This document shows positions 49,801 to 60,700 of a DNA stretch of 64,000 nt, in pieces. The stretch covers positions 5,838,001 through 5,902,000 of the forward strand of contig NC_090723.1 in assembly GCF_040954835.1 (NCBI RefSeq), read 5' to 3'. The position numbers and the translations under genes were made by a program. How positions within the stretch are numbered: the stretch's first letter is position 1; every line of letters begins with the position of its first letter. The stretch is from Lepisosteus oculatus (lineage: Eukaryota; Chordata; Actinopteri; Semionotiformes; Lepisosteidae). The notes beneath the pieces are model-generated. The model was not told where the DNA came from and searched no databases. It saw only the letters and a program-made list of their open reading frames with translations.

Positions 49801-51881
49801 CCAATGTGGGTTTTCTCCCCCCACCCCCCAGCTGCTGAAGGGCGCCATCCTACAGGCATGGCAGCTCAGCTATAAAACCCTTCCTGTAACCAATCTTTCT
49901 CTTGCAGATCACGGACAGTACCCTCATCCAGCTGTCCATTCACTGCCCGCAGCTGCAGGTCTTGGTGAGTCAGAACCTCGTCGCCGGATCCTCGGACTCC
50001 GCGTTAATCCCCTCCAGGGGAGCCAAGGGTTTAGCAAGCTCGTTCTTTACCTGTACAGCTGGCGCGTTCCAGCCGGGGAGGTGTGGCTTGACTAACCTTT
50101 TGCCGCTTATTACATGCCCACTAAATCATTCTGATTGATTCGGGAGGTTCAGTTCAGTTTGTCACATGCACAAGTGCAGTAAAATGCTTATTTGGATGCA
50201 TGCTCCAATAACAAGACATTAGAGGAATCGCCAAAAACATAAATGCAGAACAGCAGCAGCAACAACAAGTTAAATAACTTGCAGCTTAAAAAAGTCTGAC
50301 GACCAGTGTGAGAAAAAACACATCAGTGTGTGCCAGAGGTAGGGGTAGAGTTCAGGGATCTGATAGCTTGTGGGAAGAAAAGCCAGTGGCGATTATGAGT
50401 TGGAAAAGAAAGGGGTGCAGAATGTCTTGCAGATCTCGGCTCATGAGATCCACAGCCCTGCAGGTTCTCTGGTTCTCTTTAAGCCCCAGCTGTTCAGGGG
50501 ATCCTGGGGAGTGGAGCTGGGCTGGTCTGCATGCAGTGCTTTGAGTGAATCTTGTCTTAACCCCCAGTGAGGTTATTTCCTTTTTATTCTCATCAGTGCT
50601 CTGTTTTCCTCCTTAAACCAATTACTTTAGGCTTTTCTAAGTCTAAAACAAATGAGGTCCTAAAGAAGAGCTGGGGTGTGGAGTATTGAAGTGGAACACA
50701 GGTTGGCTCCCCGTCCCTGTCGGTCATGTGACAGACCTGGCCTGGTTGTGTGGTCGGGTGTCAGTGTCCTGCCATTGGCTGAGTGGGAGCTGTCTGCTGG
50801 GCTTCCTGCTGCAGAGGCGGGCGCTGCCGTGTTGGTGTGGTTTGGGGAAAAAAAAAAAAGACGGTACAATATCCCCATCTAGCGGAGGTGATTGGAATGT
50901 TCCTTGTGCCATTCGTGGCATTTTTAACACGGTTCACGTGCTTGTGGATCTGGTTTGATGAAGCGTGTATACAGTTGGGCTTGTGTATCACATTGGTTAC
51001 AGGAAGGGTTTTGTGGCTGAGCTGTCCTGGCTGTAGAATTTCAGTGCGCGGATGCCGAGAGGGGTTTCAGTAGCTTGGCCGGCCTTTCCTGAGTGTGTGC
51101 TGTTCCCCTCGCAGAGCCTGTCTCACTGCGAGCTGATCACGGACGACGGGATTCGTCACCTGGGCAGTGGCCCCTGCGCCCACGACCGCCTGGAGGTCAT
51201 CGAGCTGGACAACTGCCCCCTGATCACCGACGCCTCCCTGGAGCACCTGAAGACCTGCCACTCCCTAGATCGCATCGAGCTGTACGACTGCCAGCAGATC
51301 ACCAGGGCTGGCATCAAGAGACTCCGGGTAAACGCAGCGCGAGAGAGGGCGCGAATCTGCGTGCCATCCAACACCTAGCACGCAAGGGAGCAGACAAAAC
51401 CTGACGTGTGTGTGTGTGCTGTAACAGACACTATTGCCCATGCTTGAAAAAAAAACAAAACAGGCTATTGATTTGGTCAGGCTCCACTCTATAGCTCCTG
51501 CTCATTCCAAGCTTTCTTAGAAAATATCACAGGTCATTCAAAAACTCTGAACGGTTCCAGAGAGGAAATCGGTAATAAAGGATCTGTTTGCTAATTAATC
51601 TTGGGCTCAGTAAAGTTATTCCAGAGGAACCTGGAATGAAAGAACTAAAGCCAGTGGAGTCATAAGGCACTGGGGTTCAGAAAGACCTTACATCTTCCAA
51701 CCTCATCATTCTGTTGCAGGTCTTTTGCCCTTTTCTCCCCCCCCTAACTTCATCTCTCTCCGTCTCTCCCCAGACGCACCTCCCCAATATAAAAGTCCAC
51801 GCCTACTTCGCCCCCGTCACCCCGCCCCCCTCGGTGGGGGGCAGTCGCCAGAGGTTCTGCCGCTGCTGCATCCTGCTATGA
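34843..51881 (+). CDS. fbxl20: FBXL20, F-box and leucine-rich-repeat protein 20 (complete CDS, 15 exons)
   Basis: Substrate receptor of an SCF (SKP1-CUL1-F-box) ubiquitin ligase; known in mammals as Scrapper, which targets RIM1 at synapses. Exons: 34843-34884, 40278-40339, 42014-42068, 42318-42392, 43252-43346, 43824-43892, 44734-44829, 46198-46324, 47793-47867, 48238-48368, 48569-48629, 49318-49362, 49908-49964, 51115-51327, 51774-51881. The sum is 1311 nt, 436 codons plus TGA, the same length as human FBXL20. Residues about 26-70 form the F-box (LPKELLLRIFSFLDVVTLCR). Residues about 75-400 form tandem Cys-type LRRs with repeated LNLNGCTKITD, LEVARCSQLTD and LDNCPLITD patterns. The C-terminus CRCCILL ends in the CaaX box CILL, whose final Leu predicts geranylgeranylation. 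The paralogue FBXL2 is excluded by the MGKEVNGVSRSRFE start and the synteny. Confidence 0.96.
35926..35968 (+). other. Candidate cassette (poison-type) exon in FBXL20 intron 1
   Basis: A long T/C tract and GGTGCAG acceptor precede 43 bases that end at a good donor, GTATGT. Read in the phase of exon 1 it starts TAGTAG, an immediate stop. It also contains ATG at 35954 followed by MVFKE in phase 0 with exon 2, so it could serve as an alternative start. Confidence 0.35.
37925..38245 (+). repeat. Dispersed repeat, family C copy 2
   Basis: Starts with TTTATATGGCGCCTTTAAAT and TGGCTTCGCGAAGCGCTTTA, matching the fragment in CDK12 intron 1. The rest looks like a degenerate fish repeat body. Confidence 0.5.
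38811..38960 (+). repeat. Degenerate tRNA-derived SINE, family D
   Basis: A tRNA-like head with GTTATGGGTTCAGAT is followed by CAGTACCCTTGAGCAATTTA and CCAGGTTGCTCAG, the usual wording of a common fish tRNA-SINE. Strongly diverged. Confidence 0.4.
39221..39440 (+). repeat. tRNA-derived SINE, family B copy 2
   Basis: A-box-like TGACGCAGTGG, B-box-like GGTTCAATTCC (39268-39278), then GCCCTGTGATGGACTGGCGT and a CTCCGGCTCCCC tail typical of fish tRNA-SINEs. Confidence 0.65.
40278..40339 (+). CDS. fbxl20: FBXL20 exon 2 (residues 15-35)
   Basis: Acceptor cgctccccctccccag, donor gtgagt. Encodes MFSNSDEAVINKKLPKELLL; start of the F-box. Confidence 0.95.
40340..42013 (+). other. FBXL20 intron 2
   Basis: 1.7 kb without a recognised exon, RNA gene or repeat. 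Confidence 0.65.
42014..42068 (+). CDS. fbxl20: FBXL20 exon 3 (residues 35-53)
   Basis: Acceptor cttttttgtccag, donor gtgagt. Encodes RIFSFLDVVTLCRCAQVSR, the F-box core. Confidence 0.95.
42318..42392 (+). CDS. fbxl20: FBXL20 exon 4 (residues 54-78)
   Basis: Acceptor tttccccccaacag, donor gtcaga (weaker). Encodes AWNVLALDGSNWQRIDLFDF QRDIE. Confidence 0.95.
42393..43251 (+). other. FBXL20 intron 4
   Basis: The first 290 bases carry nothing recognised; the remainder is the 62-bp minisatellite that runs up to the exon 5 acceptor. Confidence 0.85.
42687..43244 (+). repeat. 62-bp minisatellite abutting the FBXL20 exon 5 acceptor
   Basis: Nine tandem units with starts at 42687, 42749, 42811, 42873, 42935, 42997, 43059, 43121 and 43183. 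Each has GCTGCAGGGGGTGGGCCTGT, ACCTGTTCTCGCTGGGCTGC and AGTGCAGTGAGGTTCCTGTG. The next register position, 43245, is the GTTGCAG of the true acceptor. Units differ by a few substitutions (for example TTGTGGAGC for TCGCTGGGC); the unit at 43183 reads GCTGCGG and has lost the AG. Confidence 0.95.
43252..43346 (+). CDS. fbxl20: FBXL20 exon 5 (residues 79-110)
   Basis: Acceptor cactgttgttgcag, donor gtgaga. Encodes GRVVENISKRCGGFLRKLSL RGCLGVGDSAL. The acceptor is the last register position of a 62-bp tandem repeat. Confidence 0.95.
43824..43892 (+). CDS. fbxl20: FBXL20 exon 6 (residues 110-133)
   Basis: Acceptor tgctctgtttgcag, donor gtgagt. Encodes RTFAQNCRNIEVLNLNGCTK ITD. Confidence 0.95.
44170..44460 (+). 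repeat. Dispersed repeat fragment with ATA-rich start
   Basis: An AATAATAATAA run followed by a GTGCCTTTCCAAAGG core and a degenerate body. It resembles the layout of family C, but the link is weak. Confidence 0.3.
44734..44829 (+). CDS. fbxl20: FBXL20 exon 7 (residues 133-165)
   Basis: Acceptor ctcctctttctccag, donor gtcagt. Encodes ATSTSLSKFCPKLKHLDLAS CTSITNLSLKAL. Confidence 0.94.
46005..46140 (+). repeat. Dispersed repeat, family A copy 2
   Basis: TTGAAAGCAGCCTGGGTATC followed by AGCTT and GGGTAGCTTGTCCCACACTC, matching the layout of the copies at 8950 and 46925. It ends about 60 bases before exon 8. Confidence 0.5.
46198..46324 (+). CDS. fbxl20: FBXL20 exon 8 (residues 165-207)
   Basis: Acceptor ttgtctctccccag, donor gtacac. 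Encodes EGCPLLEQLNISWCDQVTKD GIQALVCCCPGLKGLFLKGC TQ. Its first bases include a reverse CTCF-like motif (46204-46217). Confidence 0.95.
46925..47345 (+). repeat. Dispersed repeat, family A copy 3 (longest)
   Basis: Starts GAGGCCGTTAGTCCCATCTG, contains AAGCCAGGGTATCAGCTTGA, then GCAGTGCCTCCTGCTCTC, and ends near GCATTATCCTTTTTTATAAT. This is the fullest copy of family A in the window. Confidence 0.55.
47793..47867 (+). CDS. fbxl20: FBXL20 exon 9 (residues 208-232)
   Basis: Acceptor tctccttccctgcag, donor gtaagt. Encodes LEDEALKYIGAHCPELVTLN LQTCS. Confidence 0.95.
48238..48368 (+). CDS. fbxl20: FBXL20 exon 10 (residues 233-276)
   Basis: Encodes QITDEGLITICRGCHRLQSL CVSGCTNITDAILNALGQNC PRL. 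The acceptor is a tandem GAGCAGCAG (NAGNAG-type), so one Gln may be optional. Confidence 0.94.
48569..48629 (+). CDS. fbxl20: FBXL20 exon 11 (residues 276-296)
   Basis: Acceptor cccctctctgtcag, donor gtgagt. Encodes RILEVARCSQLTDVGFTTLA R. Confidence 0.95.
48784..49065 (+). repeat. 5S-rRNA-derived SINE, copy 2
   Basis: AGCTCAGCAGGTGCGAGCCT followed by GGCCAGTACCTGGGCAGGAG and ACCACCTGGGAA parallels 5S rRNA. The middle is shortened relative to copy 1. The tail shares CTGTTCTCCTCCCCAC. Confidence 0.7.
49318..49362 (+). CDS. fbxl20: FBXL20 exon 12 (residues 297-311)
   Basis: Acceptor ttcccgtctttcag, donor gtgagc; 45 nt. Encodes NCHELEKMDLEECVQ. Confidence 0.94.
49908..49964 (+). CDS. fbxl20: FBXL20 exon 13 (residues 312-330)
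   Basis: Acceptor tctttctcttgcag, donor gtgagt; 57 nt. Encodes ITDSTLIQLSIHCPQLQVL. Confidence 0.95.
50150..50400 (+). repeat. Dispersed repeat fragment
   Basis: GTTTGTCACATGCACAAGTG then CAGTAAAATGCTTATTTGG and GATCTGATAGCTTGTGGGAA are wording seen in abundant fish interspersed repeats. The class is not assigned. Confidence 0.35.
51115..51327 (+). CDS. fbxl20: FBXL20 exon 14 (residues 331-401)
   Basis: Acceptor gttcccctcgcag, donor gtaaac. Encodes SLSHCELITDDGIRHLGSGP through YDCQQITRAGIKRLR, the last LRRs. Confidence 0.95.
51774..51881 (+). CDS. fbxl20: FBXL20 exon 15 coding part (residues 402-436)
   Basis: Acceptor ctccgtctctccccag. Encodes THLPNIKVHAYFAPVTPPPS VGGSRQRFCRCCILL and stop TGA at 51879-51881. 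The last four residues form the CaaX box. Confidence 0.96.
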   Translation, partial: THLPNIKVHAYFAPVTPPPSVGGSRQRFCRCCILL

Positions 51882-54800
51882 TGTCACATGGGCCCTGCCC
51901 CTACATGCGTCGCACAGACACCCGGAGAGCCCGTGTCGCTGTGCGAGTGTCCGCCCGCAGGCATGTGGGCTTGCCCCCTGCCCCCTGCCCCCTGCTCCGT
52001 GTGCCGGGCGGGACGTCCCCTTCGGCTGCGCCGCCGGCTTTGTCTGGGAGCTGGAAGCAGCAACAGTAAGGACACCGGAGCACGAACGCGCAGATCTGGA
52101 TCTGCCACATTCCTCATCCCCTCCTACAGCACGCCCCCTCTCGAGCGTCCAACATTCCCCGCTTTTACTTGGAGCGAACGCAAGGCCCTTCCTCGTCCTG
52201 CATTCCTTACTCCAGGGGCTTTCATCCGGTGTGTTCCTTATTGCTTAATTGACTGCTTTATTGATCTGGTAATTTGATTAATTAGAACTGCAATACTGGT
52301 TTCGGCTCTTGGATCTGCTGCAGGTTTCACATCGACTGCCGAAGTGTTTTGTGTGCATTTACAGTCTGCAACTCTTCAACAACTGAAAAAGATGACAATC
52401 CTCTAATTAAGCTTGTTAGCATGTCAGTTAAGGGTTTAAGTGGTAGAGCTCAGCGGGGTCAAAACCCAGTAGACACTGGGGGTCTGACCCCACGCCCCTC
52501 ACATGCATTAAGAGTGCAGAAGATGATGGTGTGGAAATGTGGACAGTTCTTGTTTAGGGTGATTTCTTGAAAGTGCTGTCTCGCAAGACTTGTTTCTTTA
52601 CTGTTGATCTCACCCCCACCCCCGGTCAAAAAAAACTGCAGCTTCAACACCCCTGAATTCTGATCTTGAAGTACTTTAGCTCTCTACACAGGATCAAAGA
52701 CCCTCATTCGCAGTGCCCTAAGATCTAGGTCTCTTCTTCACCTTAAACTCTCTCATTAGGGTCCCAGCTGCAAAAGCTACCCAAGTTACCCATGGTTACA
52801 AATAGAATCATCAGTGACATTTAGCTGGCATGCAACAGACCACAGGGCTCTCTGTGGGCTTTAAATTAGTGACACCTGTCTGACAGTCTACTCATAACTC
52901 CTGGTGGAGCTTTTTGGATTTAATTTTAAAGAAAAAGACAATCGCGTTTAAAGAATTTGCCCTTTCCTTGTGGAGAAACTTTCTGAAGTCCCACTGAAGA
53001 GCAGGAACAGGCTCTGGATTTTCCAGGAAACTGGAAGGCAGAGATCTGGGGCCTTGCCCTACCTTCTTAGTGAATAGTAAAGAGGCCAGCATTCTGATTC
53101 CAATGAGAGACCTTTGTCTCTGAACTCTAATTTTACATGCAGGAACAACAGAACTGAACACAGGGCAGTGAGCGTATTGAGAGGAACTCGTTCTCAGAGA
53201 CTAGCAGCCCTCCCACCCAAAAAACATCACAATGGGGCATTTGGGATTAATAATGTACAAGCAGAAGTGCTGTAAAAGGCGGTATAAGTGACCCCCTTCT
53301 TTGTTAGCCTGTCTTTTTGTCCTGTGAAAGGCTTATACATCCTGGACAGATGTTTAATTTTTCTCCCCATAGTTTTTCAACCCATGAACGAAGATTGATT
53401 TTTTTTTTGTTCCCTCCTCCTGACACCCTGAATGCCTCTTGGGTGGGAAATGTGCTCGCTGATCTTGGCAAAAACAGGGAATCGTACAGGAATACTTCCC
53501 AAGCCGCTAGGTTTTAGCCTGTTGCATTGAAATTGCCTCATCTGCTATGCTGAGGGAAGCACGCTGTCCTGCTGCCTCTGAACCAACCAGTGTCACCAGA
53601 GACTTCTGGCCCATCACAAGCCTGTTGCACGCGCGCACACGCACAGCTTCTCTGCTCTCCATCCCACAGCCTGACTCTCCATAGGACTGAAGAAATTCAT
53701 ATATTTTTTTATAAGGAGACAAATGCAATTTAAAGAGGAAAAAAAATCTGAAGATGCCAAACATTGCATGTTTCAATTATAGTTTTGTTTTCATGTAATT
53801 GTGTACATATGTACCATAAAAGTACTGTATATACTGTATCTCATCTGTGATATACCGTGGGAGATTCCAGAGCTCTGTTTTAGACTCGACTTGGCAGAAT
53901 CTGAATTTCCAGCCTTGGGGATTTAATTCTGCTCAAACGAAAGAGAAAGCTTTCAGGTGGTAGAGGAAGCCTCCTGCTGCAGGTGTTGTGGATAAGGAGA
54001 AGTTCTTGGGTCCGGCGACACTCATCTGTTTCTCTAACAGGATTTTTGTCTTCTGAGTGAGGTCTAAGTACTTTTTAGTTTTAGGAGAGTAATTGTGTAG
54101 CAAACTGTTGCTCAACAGCTACACAGATCTCCAAACAATAAGTGGCTTCTTCTGAAGGTTTTGGCTTTCTGCTCGTGGAGACAAACCATGGTCTGTTGTT
54201 CTTCTTCAAAGCAGAGGAGGAGGAGGAAATAGTGAGAGAAATTTGCACTGGAATTCTGACAGGGCAGGGCTGTCCAGAAGGACAATCAGATCCCCTCAGC
54301 CCCTTGGCTGTGTGTGCTGGAGGCCGGAGTAGGCGTTGTCAGACATCAAAGCCCTCTTTCAAAGGAGGAGACTCAAGCTCAGGGGACTGTCGGGCCCACT
54401 GAGTTTGTCTGCACATGAACACAGACTTCTGCTGGACTCTCCCGGCCTGCGGACTCCGAAATGCGCTGGGACAGAAACAAAACGAACCCTCCAGTGAGAA
54501 ATCGAAACCTCAGTGAGCTTTCCCATGCTGTAGGCCCTCCCCACCCCGAGGGCTCCGACGACAGAAGGGCTGGAAGACGGGCTGTGTAAACTGACCAACC
54601 GTCCAGTGAGTGGGCAGGAGGCCGGACTGGGGGAACGTGCTCCCGTGCAGGTCTCCCCACTTTCCGGTCCCCATCGGGACAAACAAAAGAAAGGGGGGCG
54701 AGACTCTTCCCTGTGTAGTTTCTGGAGCCCTGGACAGCACGAAGCTGGGAGGACTCCGCAGGCCCTTGCTTTAGCCCTTGGAGCGTTGCCACTCATTCAG

Positions 54801-57780
54801 CTTCCTGGGTCCCAGCCCTCCCCGTTCGCTCCTGGCTTTCTCCCGGAATCCTCGCCGATGGCCCTAGGGTGAAGCGACCTCTCCCAAAATTGCTCCAGTG
54901 CAGAGAGAGTGCCGAGATTTCCACCCGGCTGTGAAGCAGGGGAAGGTTCTGTCCCTGTGGGTTACTGACTGTATCGAACACCACAGGCCGTGGTTTTTAG
55001 CACCTTCCTCTCTGTTGCTTCATCTTTCTTTGTGATTTTTTTTTCTGCCCTCTGTTTCACTGTATCTCCTGTTGTGTGTTTTTTACGGGCATCCCGAACA
55101 GCGGTCCCCACCTCTATCGGACAGTTGCGCACGTTGATCCCGCACTATAGAGGCTACGCTGCTGGGAAGTGGAGGCGAGATGTTTGCTGCCAACTTTTCA
55201 GTTTCTTCCGTCTTTAGATTCCTGTCCTGTTAGGCCATTCAGTTGGAGCCGGTGCACACAATGAGAGAACTGGATCCCCTTCTTGCATAGGTGGCGTTTG
55301 TCCTGTTGTCACTTTGCTGAATTATGGACTCTTATAAGATGAGTTTGTGGTGCTTTCTTAAGGAAGGGTTTTAGCTTTAAAAAACACTGGCAAGATAACT
55401 TCAGGAAGTTCTGCAGTGACCACCATCTCAGCCAAGGTCTGAGTGATGAGGTTTAAAAAAAGCTCAGGTCTCTGTTAAAAAGCAACATTATTCCAGGAGG
55501 GAATTGCAACCAGGAAAGTAATAAAATGTACATCGAGTAAAGAATGTCCTCCTCCCCACCTAGCAAAAGCCTATGGGATGCTAACTGTTGGCTTATTCAG
55601 ATGCTGGAAGAAAATGCAGGGAAATGTGGTTTTCACCCACAGTGGGACCATGAGGGACCTATCACACTGAGCTGGTGCAGAATACTATGGTGTTTACTGT
55701 CCTTGTCCAGGGGAAATAAGTACTTTGTGCCCATGTGGGTGTTCAAAACGCCAGCTAATTTGAGGAGTGCCCTGTTGTCCCCTGTCGCCCATAGGTGAAG
55801 AATTCAGTGTCTTACCAGGGTAGAAGAAGCCCTTTGCTATGTCTGTGTAAAGTGAAACACAGCTGGCTGTTACAGCAGAGCAGCAGTACACGTTGTGTAG
55901 CCCTCTGTGTGATTCTGCAATGAGAACAGTCTGCTGTTGTCCACAGTCCTGGGTGTTCCATCGCTTGTGTACCTGCTCGTTTGGTGTGGGGATTCGCAGA
56001 CAGGCCACTGGGAAAACCCACAGAATAGCAGAAAACCAACCTGTTGCTTTTATCTGTAGGAAAAAATATCAAACATTTTCCATTGCTGTCCAGACAGGAT
56101 GTATGCTGCCCTTCCAATTCTGTTACAGTTTAATGAAGGTGTTCCATAGTTAGTGTTCCACATTTTCTGTTTATTTTTCCGACGCGTGATTCTGACCCAG
56201 TGAGGATGCAGTGGCAGCTAATGGCATTTTTGAGGGCGGTGGATGACGAACAGGAGAAGCACAGAGGTCTGTAGACTTGTTGCAGGAGCTGGGAAGTCGG
56301 TTCCAAGCTTTTCAATTCGCAATTCCCTTTTCCAGACCTGCTCCCGCTTTTAGGTCCTTTTGTCATTCCTGGAAGTAGAATTGAGTAGGAATGTGGTAAA
56401 AGCAGTAATGGACCTGCAGCACAAAGCAGCAGTGCAGTACCCGTGTGTTATAGCATTGTCATTAAAAGGTGATTCAGCCCTGATGTCAAGCTGGAAAAAG
56501 GCTCAGAAGAGCAGGGGTTCTTCTCCCCTGGAGCTGAACCCAGCTGAGCCATAGTTTTAAGAGCCTCAGTCACTGTGAATTTCCTGTCCCTCTTTGAAAC
56601 AGTGGGACTAGTGGTGACTAAACCTTGCAGTATTCTCTCCTGGAAAAACAGAGCAGCATCCTTATTCTGTATGACTCAGTCCTGCTTCCCTGTTCTGTAA
56701 AAGCTGGCTGGGGGGAGGGCATCAGTGTTAGTTATTCTCCTGAGTGCATCTAACAAGAGAGAGAGTCCCTATTCTGAGAACAAAAGTCAAATGATGTAAA
56801 ATAATTCAATTTTATTACCCCAGTCATCCCTTTTAATAAGAATAATTGAAACAAGGATGTATAGATGTGCTTTGGATTTTCTGTCGAAGATCTTAGGTTT
56901 AATCCTTTTTTTTTTTTCCTTCCATTACACAAACTTCTCAGTTTTAGATCCTGTGGAAAACTTGAGAGCTGGTAACAAACCTTTCGGATTTGGTCCACCG
57001 TGTTGTAGCAAACCAGGGAAATCTTCCACTGTGATTTCTCTACTCCATCACAGCAGCTGTTGTGCGCTTGATGAAGATGTGGAAAACCGGCTGCTCACCT
57101 TGGGGAAAATATTGCTTTTCCTGTTCTGAGTGATGACCCCGAAGCTCGCTGTTCCCTTTTCCCTGCATCCCACAGCCTGAGGATCCACCTGCACATGAAA
57201 ATTCCTATTCAGGCGTGTTTTTGTTTGTGGCACGGCTAAGCAAACTTGGAAAGACACACTTGCGTTCTCTTCGAAATCCTGTTATTCCACTTCGCTGTCT
57301 AAGACTGTACATGAAGGTGGCGTGAGTGGAAGAACAAACATTTTGGGATTTGGGGCAGTGGCCAAGATGTTTCAAAGTGTTGGAAGATTTCATTTCAAGA
57401 ACTTTAAAAGGGGGGGAAATCTTTTTGACATTTCCAATCCGAGCTCTGTTTTGATTTTCCTGTTAGCTAGGAAAGTGACTATAAAATCTTGCATTGATCT
57501 GGGACATGCTCACTGACCGGACAGGAAAAGAATGTTGGGTAATCTGGATTCTGTGTGCACGTCATGTGAATCCAGTGTGAAGCCAGAGTCACTCCCCAAT
57601 CTGTGAAGGCAATAGAGGGATGATGTGCTCTGCTTGGGCTAATACACCTGAGGATGACAATTCTTATAATTACTGTAAATGATTCTTTTTTTTTTTTACA
57701 ATTAATCACTATAAATGTATATGTATAAATAAATATATAACTATATTATTAATATTGTTGCTTTATGTCTGAGTTTTGAG
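51882..57780 (+). other. FBXL20 3' UTR (probable extent)
   Basis: No exon or reading frame is credible here. AATAAA signals lie at 55520-55525 and 57728-57733, the second followed by T- and G-rich sequence. A Pumilio-type TGTACATA (53802-53809) lies in a T/A-rich block. Mammalian FBXL20 also has a long 3' UTR, but the end point is inferred. Confidence 0.45.
57728..57733 (+). terminator. Distal poly(A) signal candidate for FBXL20
   Basis: AATAAA in an AT-rich block, followed 30-60 bases later by TTGTTGCTTTATGTCTG and a G run. It may end the FBXL20 transcript; 55520-55525 is the alternative. Confidence 0.4.
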
Positions 57781-60700
57781 CTGTAGTTTCTGGGGGGGCA
57801 TGGTCACATCATTTATTTCAGTTTCGGGAGCATCGTTCTCAAAAGAAATGCACCCATGTAAATCAAAACCAGGACCAGCATTCAGATAGGAAAGTCTGAA
57901 AAATGAGGTTGGGCAGCTTGCCCGTGGTCTAACTGTTGATTCTGAAAGAAATTTGGCCTTGAAGGTAACTGTAAAACAATGGGATATTTTTTTTAATTAA
58001 TTCCAGGGTTACAATGCTGCAGTCTGCACCATCTGCAAACTAAGAGGTTTAGTTTCATAAGCTACTATGGTATTTCTGAGACCTTAAACTTGTCAAACTA
58101 TATAAAAGAAAGGGGCTCTTCTAACGTGTTTCCTTAACACAAAGAGTTGTGGGATTCTGCAACAAGTTACCCTAGCACAGTGTGGAAACCGATGTGATGG
58201 ATCTGTGAGGCCAGCTGCGCTAGCTACAGTACCTCGTTTGAGCATACTCAAACGGGTTACGTCAATGCACAAACATGAGGGTTAAGTTTTTAAAATTTCC
58301 ATATTGTTACATGGTGTTGCAAGAGCAATTGTTGAAAGCTGTAGTTTTGCATTTGGAGAATGTAAAAGGGGTTTTCCCCCAGAAAATTCAAACTTGCGTA
58401 ATGAATGGTTGGAAACTGTTTAATAACCCGCTTTGTGGCTGGTGCAGTCTGGGCATTTTTGGGGTCAGTGGTTCCAGGAAACAGCAATATTGACCTCTTT
58501 TTCGCTGTGTTCAGTGCAGTCAATTTGGCATTAAAATCTCTTGCAAGCTAGTTATTCGCTCACCTCACCCTCTTCTCTCACAGCTGGGCAGAGGTGCACT
58601 GCTGCAAGACAAGAGTCTGACGGGTCTGAGAGGAGTCCATTCCAATACCGTCCTGAGATCTGGGCCACTTGCACATTGCTCGGGGCTGGCCGACCAGAGG
58701 ACAGTATACACCTGCTGCTCCTGGCTCGGGTGCAAGGCTGAGAACCTAGATTTTTAACTTGCCAGTGCCTGCTGCGTTTTTTTTTTTTTTTCCAGCTTCG
58801 GAACAAGGACGGGCCCACTCAGGAACGCGCTTGCAGCAGCAATCGGGTTGTTGGTGGATGAGTAGGGGGTGCTTTTCCCTCTGGCATCAGTGATCGCAGG
58901 ATGTCCTCAGGCTCTGCACTGCAGGAGGAGCTGGGGTTGAGAAGAGATGTTCAGCCATAGTCCTAACTGCTCAGTCAGTCCAGATCACATGGCACTGCTG
59001 GTGTGAGTAGAGCCTGTAGCCTGTGAGTTTGTGTGATCTGCTCTTCTTCATCTCCCCCTTCATTCAGAAGCAGTAGCAGTCTCTCATGTCTCTACGTAAC
59101 CTGCTGTGCACTTGCATGGCAGACACGTGGGGTCCTTTAGGAGGTAAAGCACTATACCGATGCAGGGAATGAATAGTGAAGGGATTTTTTAGAATTGCAC
59201 ATGGGGAAGAAAATAAGGGCTCTCGAAGATCAAACGCACCAGGCTTCACACAGTTGTGCACACACAGAGCCTCGCTCCCTAATCAGCAGATGAGCTAATT
59301 AGAAGCACCGAGGTGTTAATTGTTGGTTAATGAGTCTAGATGGCAGGAAAGGAAGGGGGAGAGCTGGCACGTCAGAGATGAACGCTAAAGCCTTATTCTG
59401 CAAAACAAGAGTTAAAGAAGGGTGGCCTTGTGTTGTCTGCAATATCTGCACACAGCGCTTTGAGCTAAGAAGCCTGTTTTGCAAACGGAAACCAGCTGTG
59501 TTAAGATTGTGCAACACTGAATTCATTTTTTGTCTTAAACTATGAACTTAATTTTCCGAATACCCGCTCCAAATGTTGTTGATTTTACTGTTGCCACTTT
59601 GCTGCTTGATGAAGATTTTATTCTGTTGCCCGCTTTGCGCGGCTAATCAACGTATTACATGTCATTAAGTTTAAAATGGCCATTTTATTTTTTTGCTGGT
59701 CCCTCTTGATGCGGAGTAGCCCATGGCGGGTCCTGGGCACAGAGGCAGAATGAGGACTGGTAGACTCCTCCCACTCGCTCCCCTTCCGGCCAATCGGCCG
59801 ATAAGCTTCGCACTGCCTGTCGGGCTCAGCGCGCGGTGAGGTCCGGGGGTCGTGCGCGCGTGTATTACAGTCACTACGGGGCCCCAACCGAGCCCACAGA
59901 CGGCCATTGCTGACAAACACGCTATGGGAGGTCATTCTCGCAACAGAAATAACTGCCCCAAACATTTCGGGTTTTCATTTCGCCCCGTGTGGAGTTGGGG
60001 TATCATTTGGAACACTATGCAAACGCAAGAATCCAAGTGTGTGCGTCTGGGGAGAATGCTAGTGTTTGTAGCGCTGGCTGACGTGGGGTCTAATGCCTTC
60101 ATACGCCTGTTCATGATGAACCCAAGCCCAGCCCCCTGAAAAGACCTCTTGTTACCTGCTGTGGTTTCGACACTTCAAACGCCGTGAAAGATCGAGCAGC
60201 TGCATCAGAGTCTTCACAGCAGCTAGAGAATGGTATGTGGACAATAAATGGACTATTGTGTGATTACATTACTTTGGGGAAAGGGTGAAATCGCCGATCT
60301 TGAGCTGAAAGTTCTACAAATCCCCAAAAGGAGCGGAAAAAGTGAATGGCAGGGTTTGGAGTCAAACACCCACGCGTGATAAAATTAGAGCAGTCCTCTT
60401 TGCTTCGGTGAAGAACACGGTGTTCAAGGCTCCAGAAGCTTTGTGAACAGCAGCTATATAAGAAGACAGGAATACAGTCTGTTCTGATGATGAAAACCGG
60501 AGTAGTAACTTTAAACTGGACAGAATCGCTCCGTACTAAATGTTCTGGGAAGAGAGCGCTCCAGTCGTTGCTGGAAGAACCATTTTGTGCGTCTGTACAG
60601 AGAAGTCTGCTTGTTGGTTATATGTGCAGCTCAGCCAGACTAAGGTGCACACACATTCAAGGTACGCTGAATGTCGCACGCTGAGAAACTTTACTGAGAA

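Larger units (their letters stand above)
43347..51773 (+). other. FBXL20 introns 5-14 (between listed exons)
   Basis: The stretches over 300 bases are 43347-43823, 43893-44733, 44830-46197, 46325-47792, 47868-48237, 48630-49317, 49363-49907, 49965-51114 and 51328-51773. They carry the repeats listed separately. An AATAAA in intron 14 near 51572 could support early polyadenylation but has no other support. No RNA genes seen. Confidence 0.65.
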
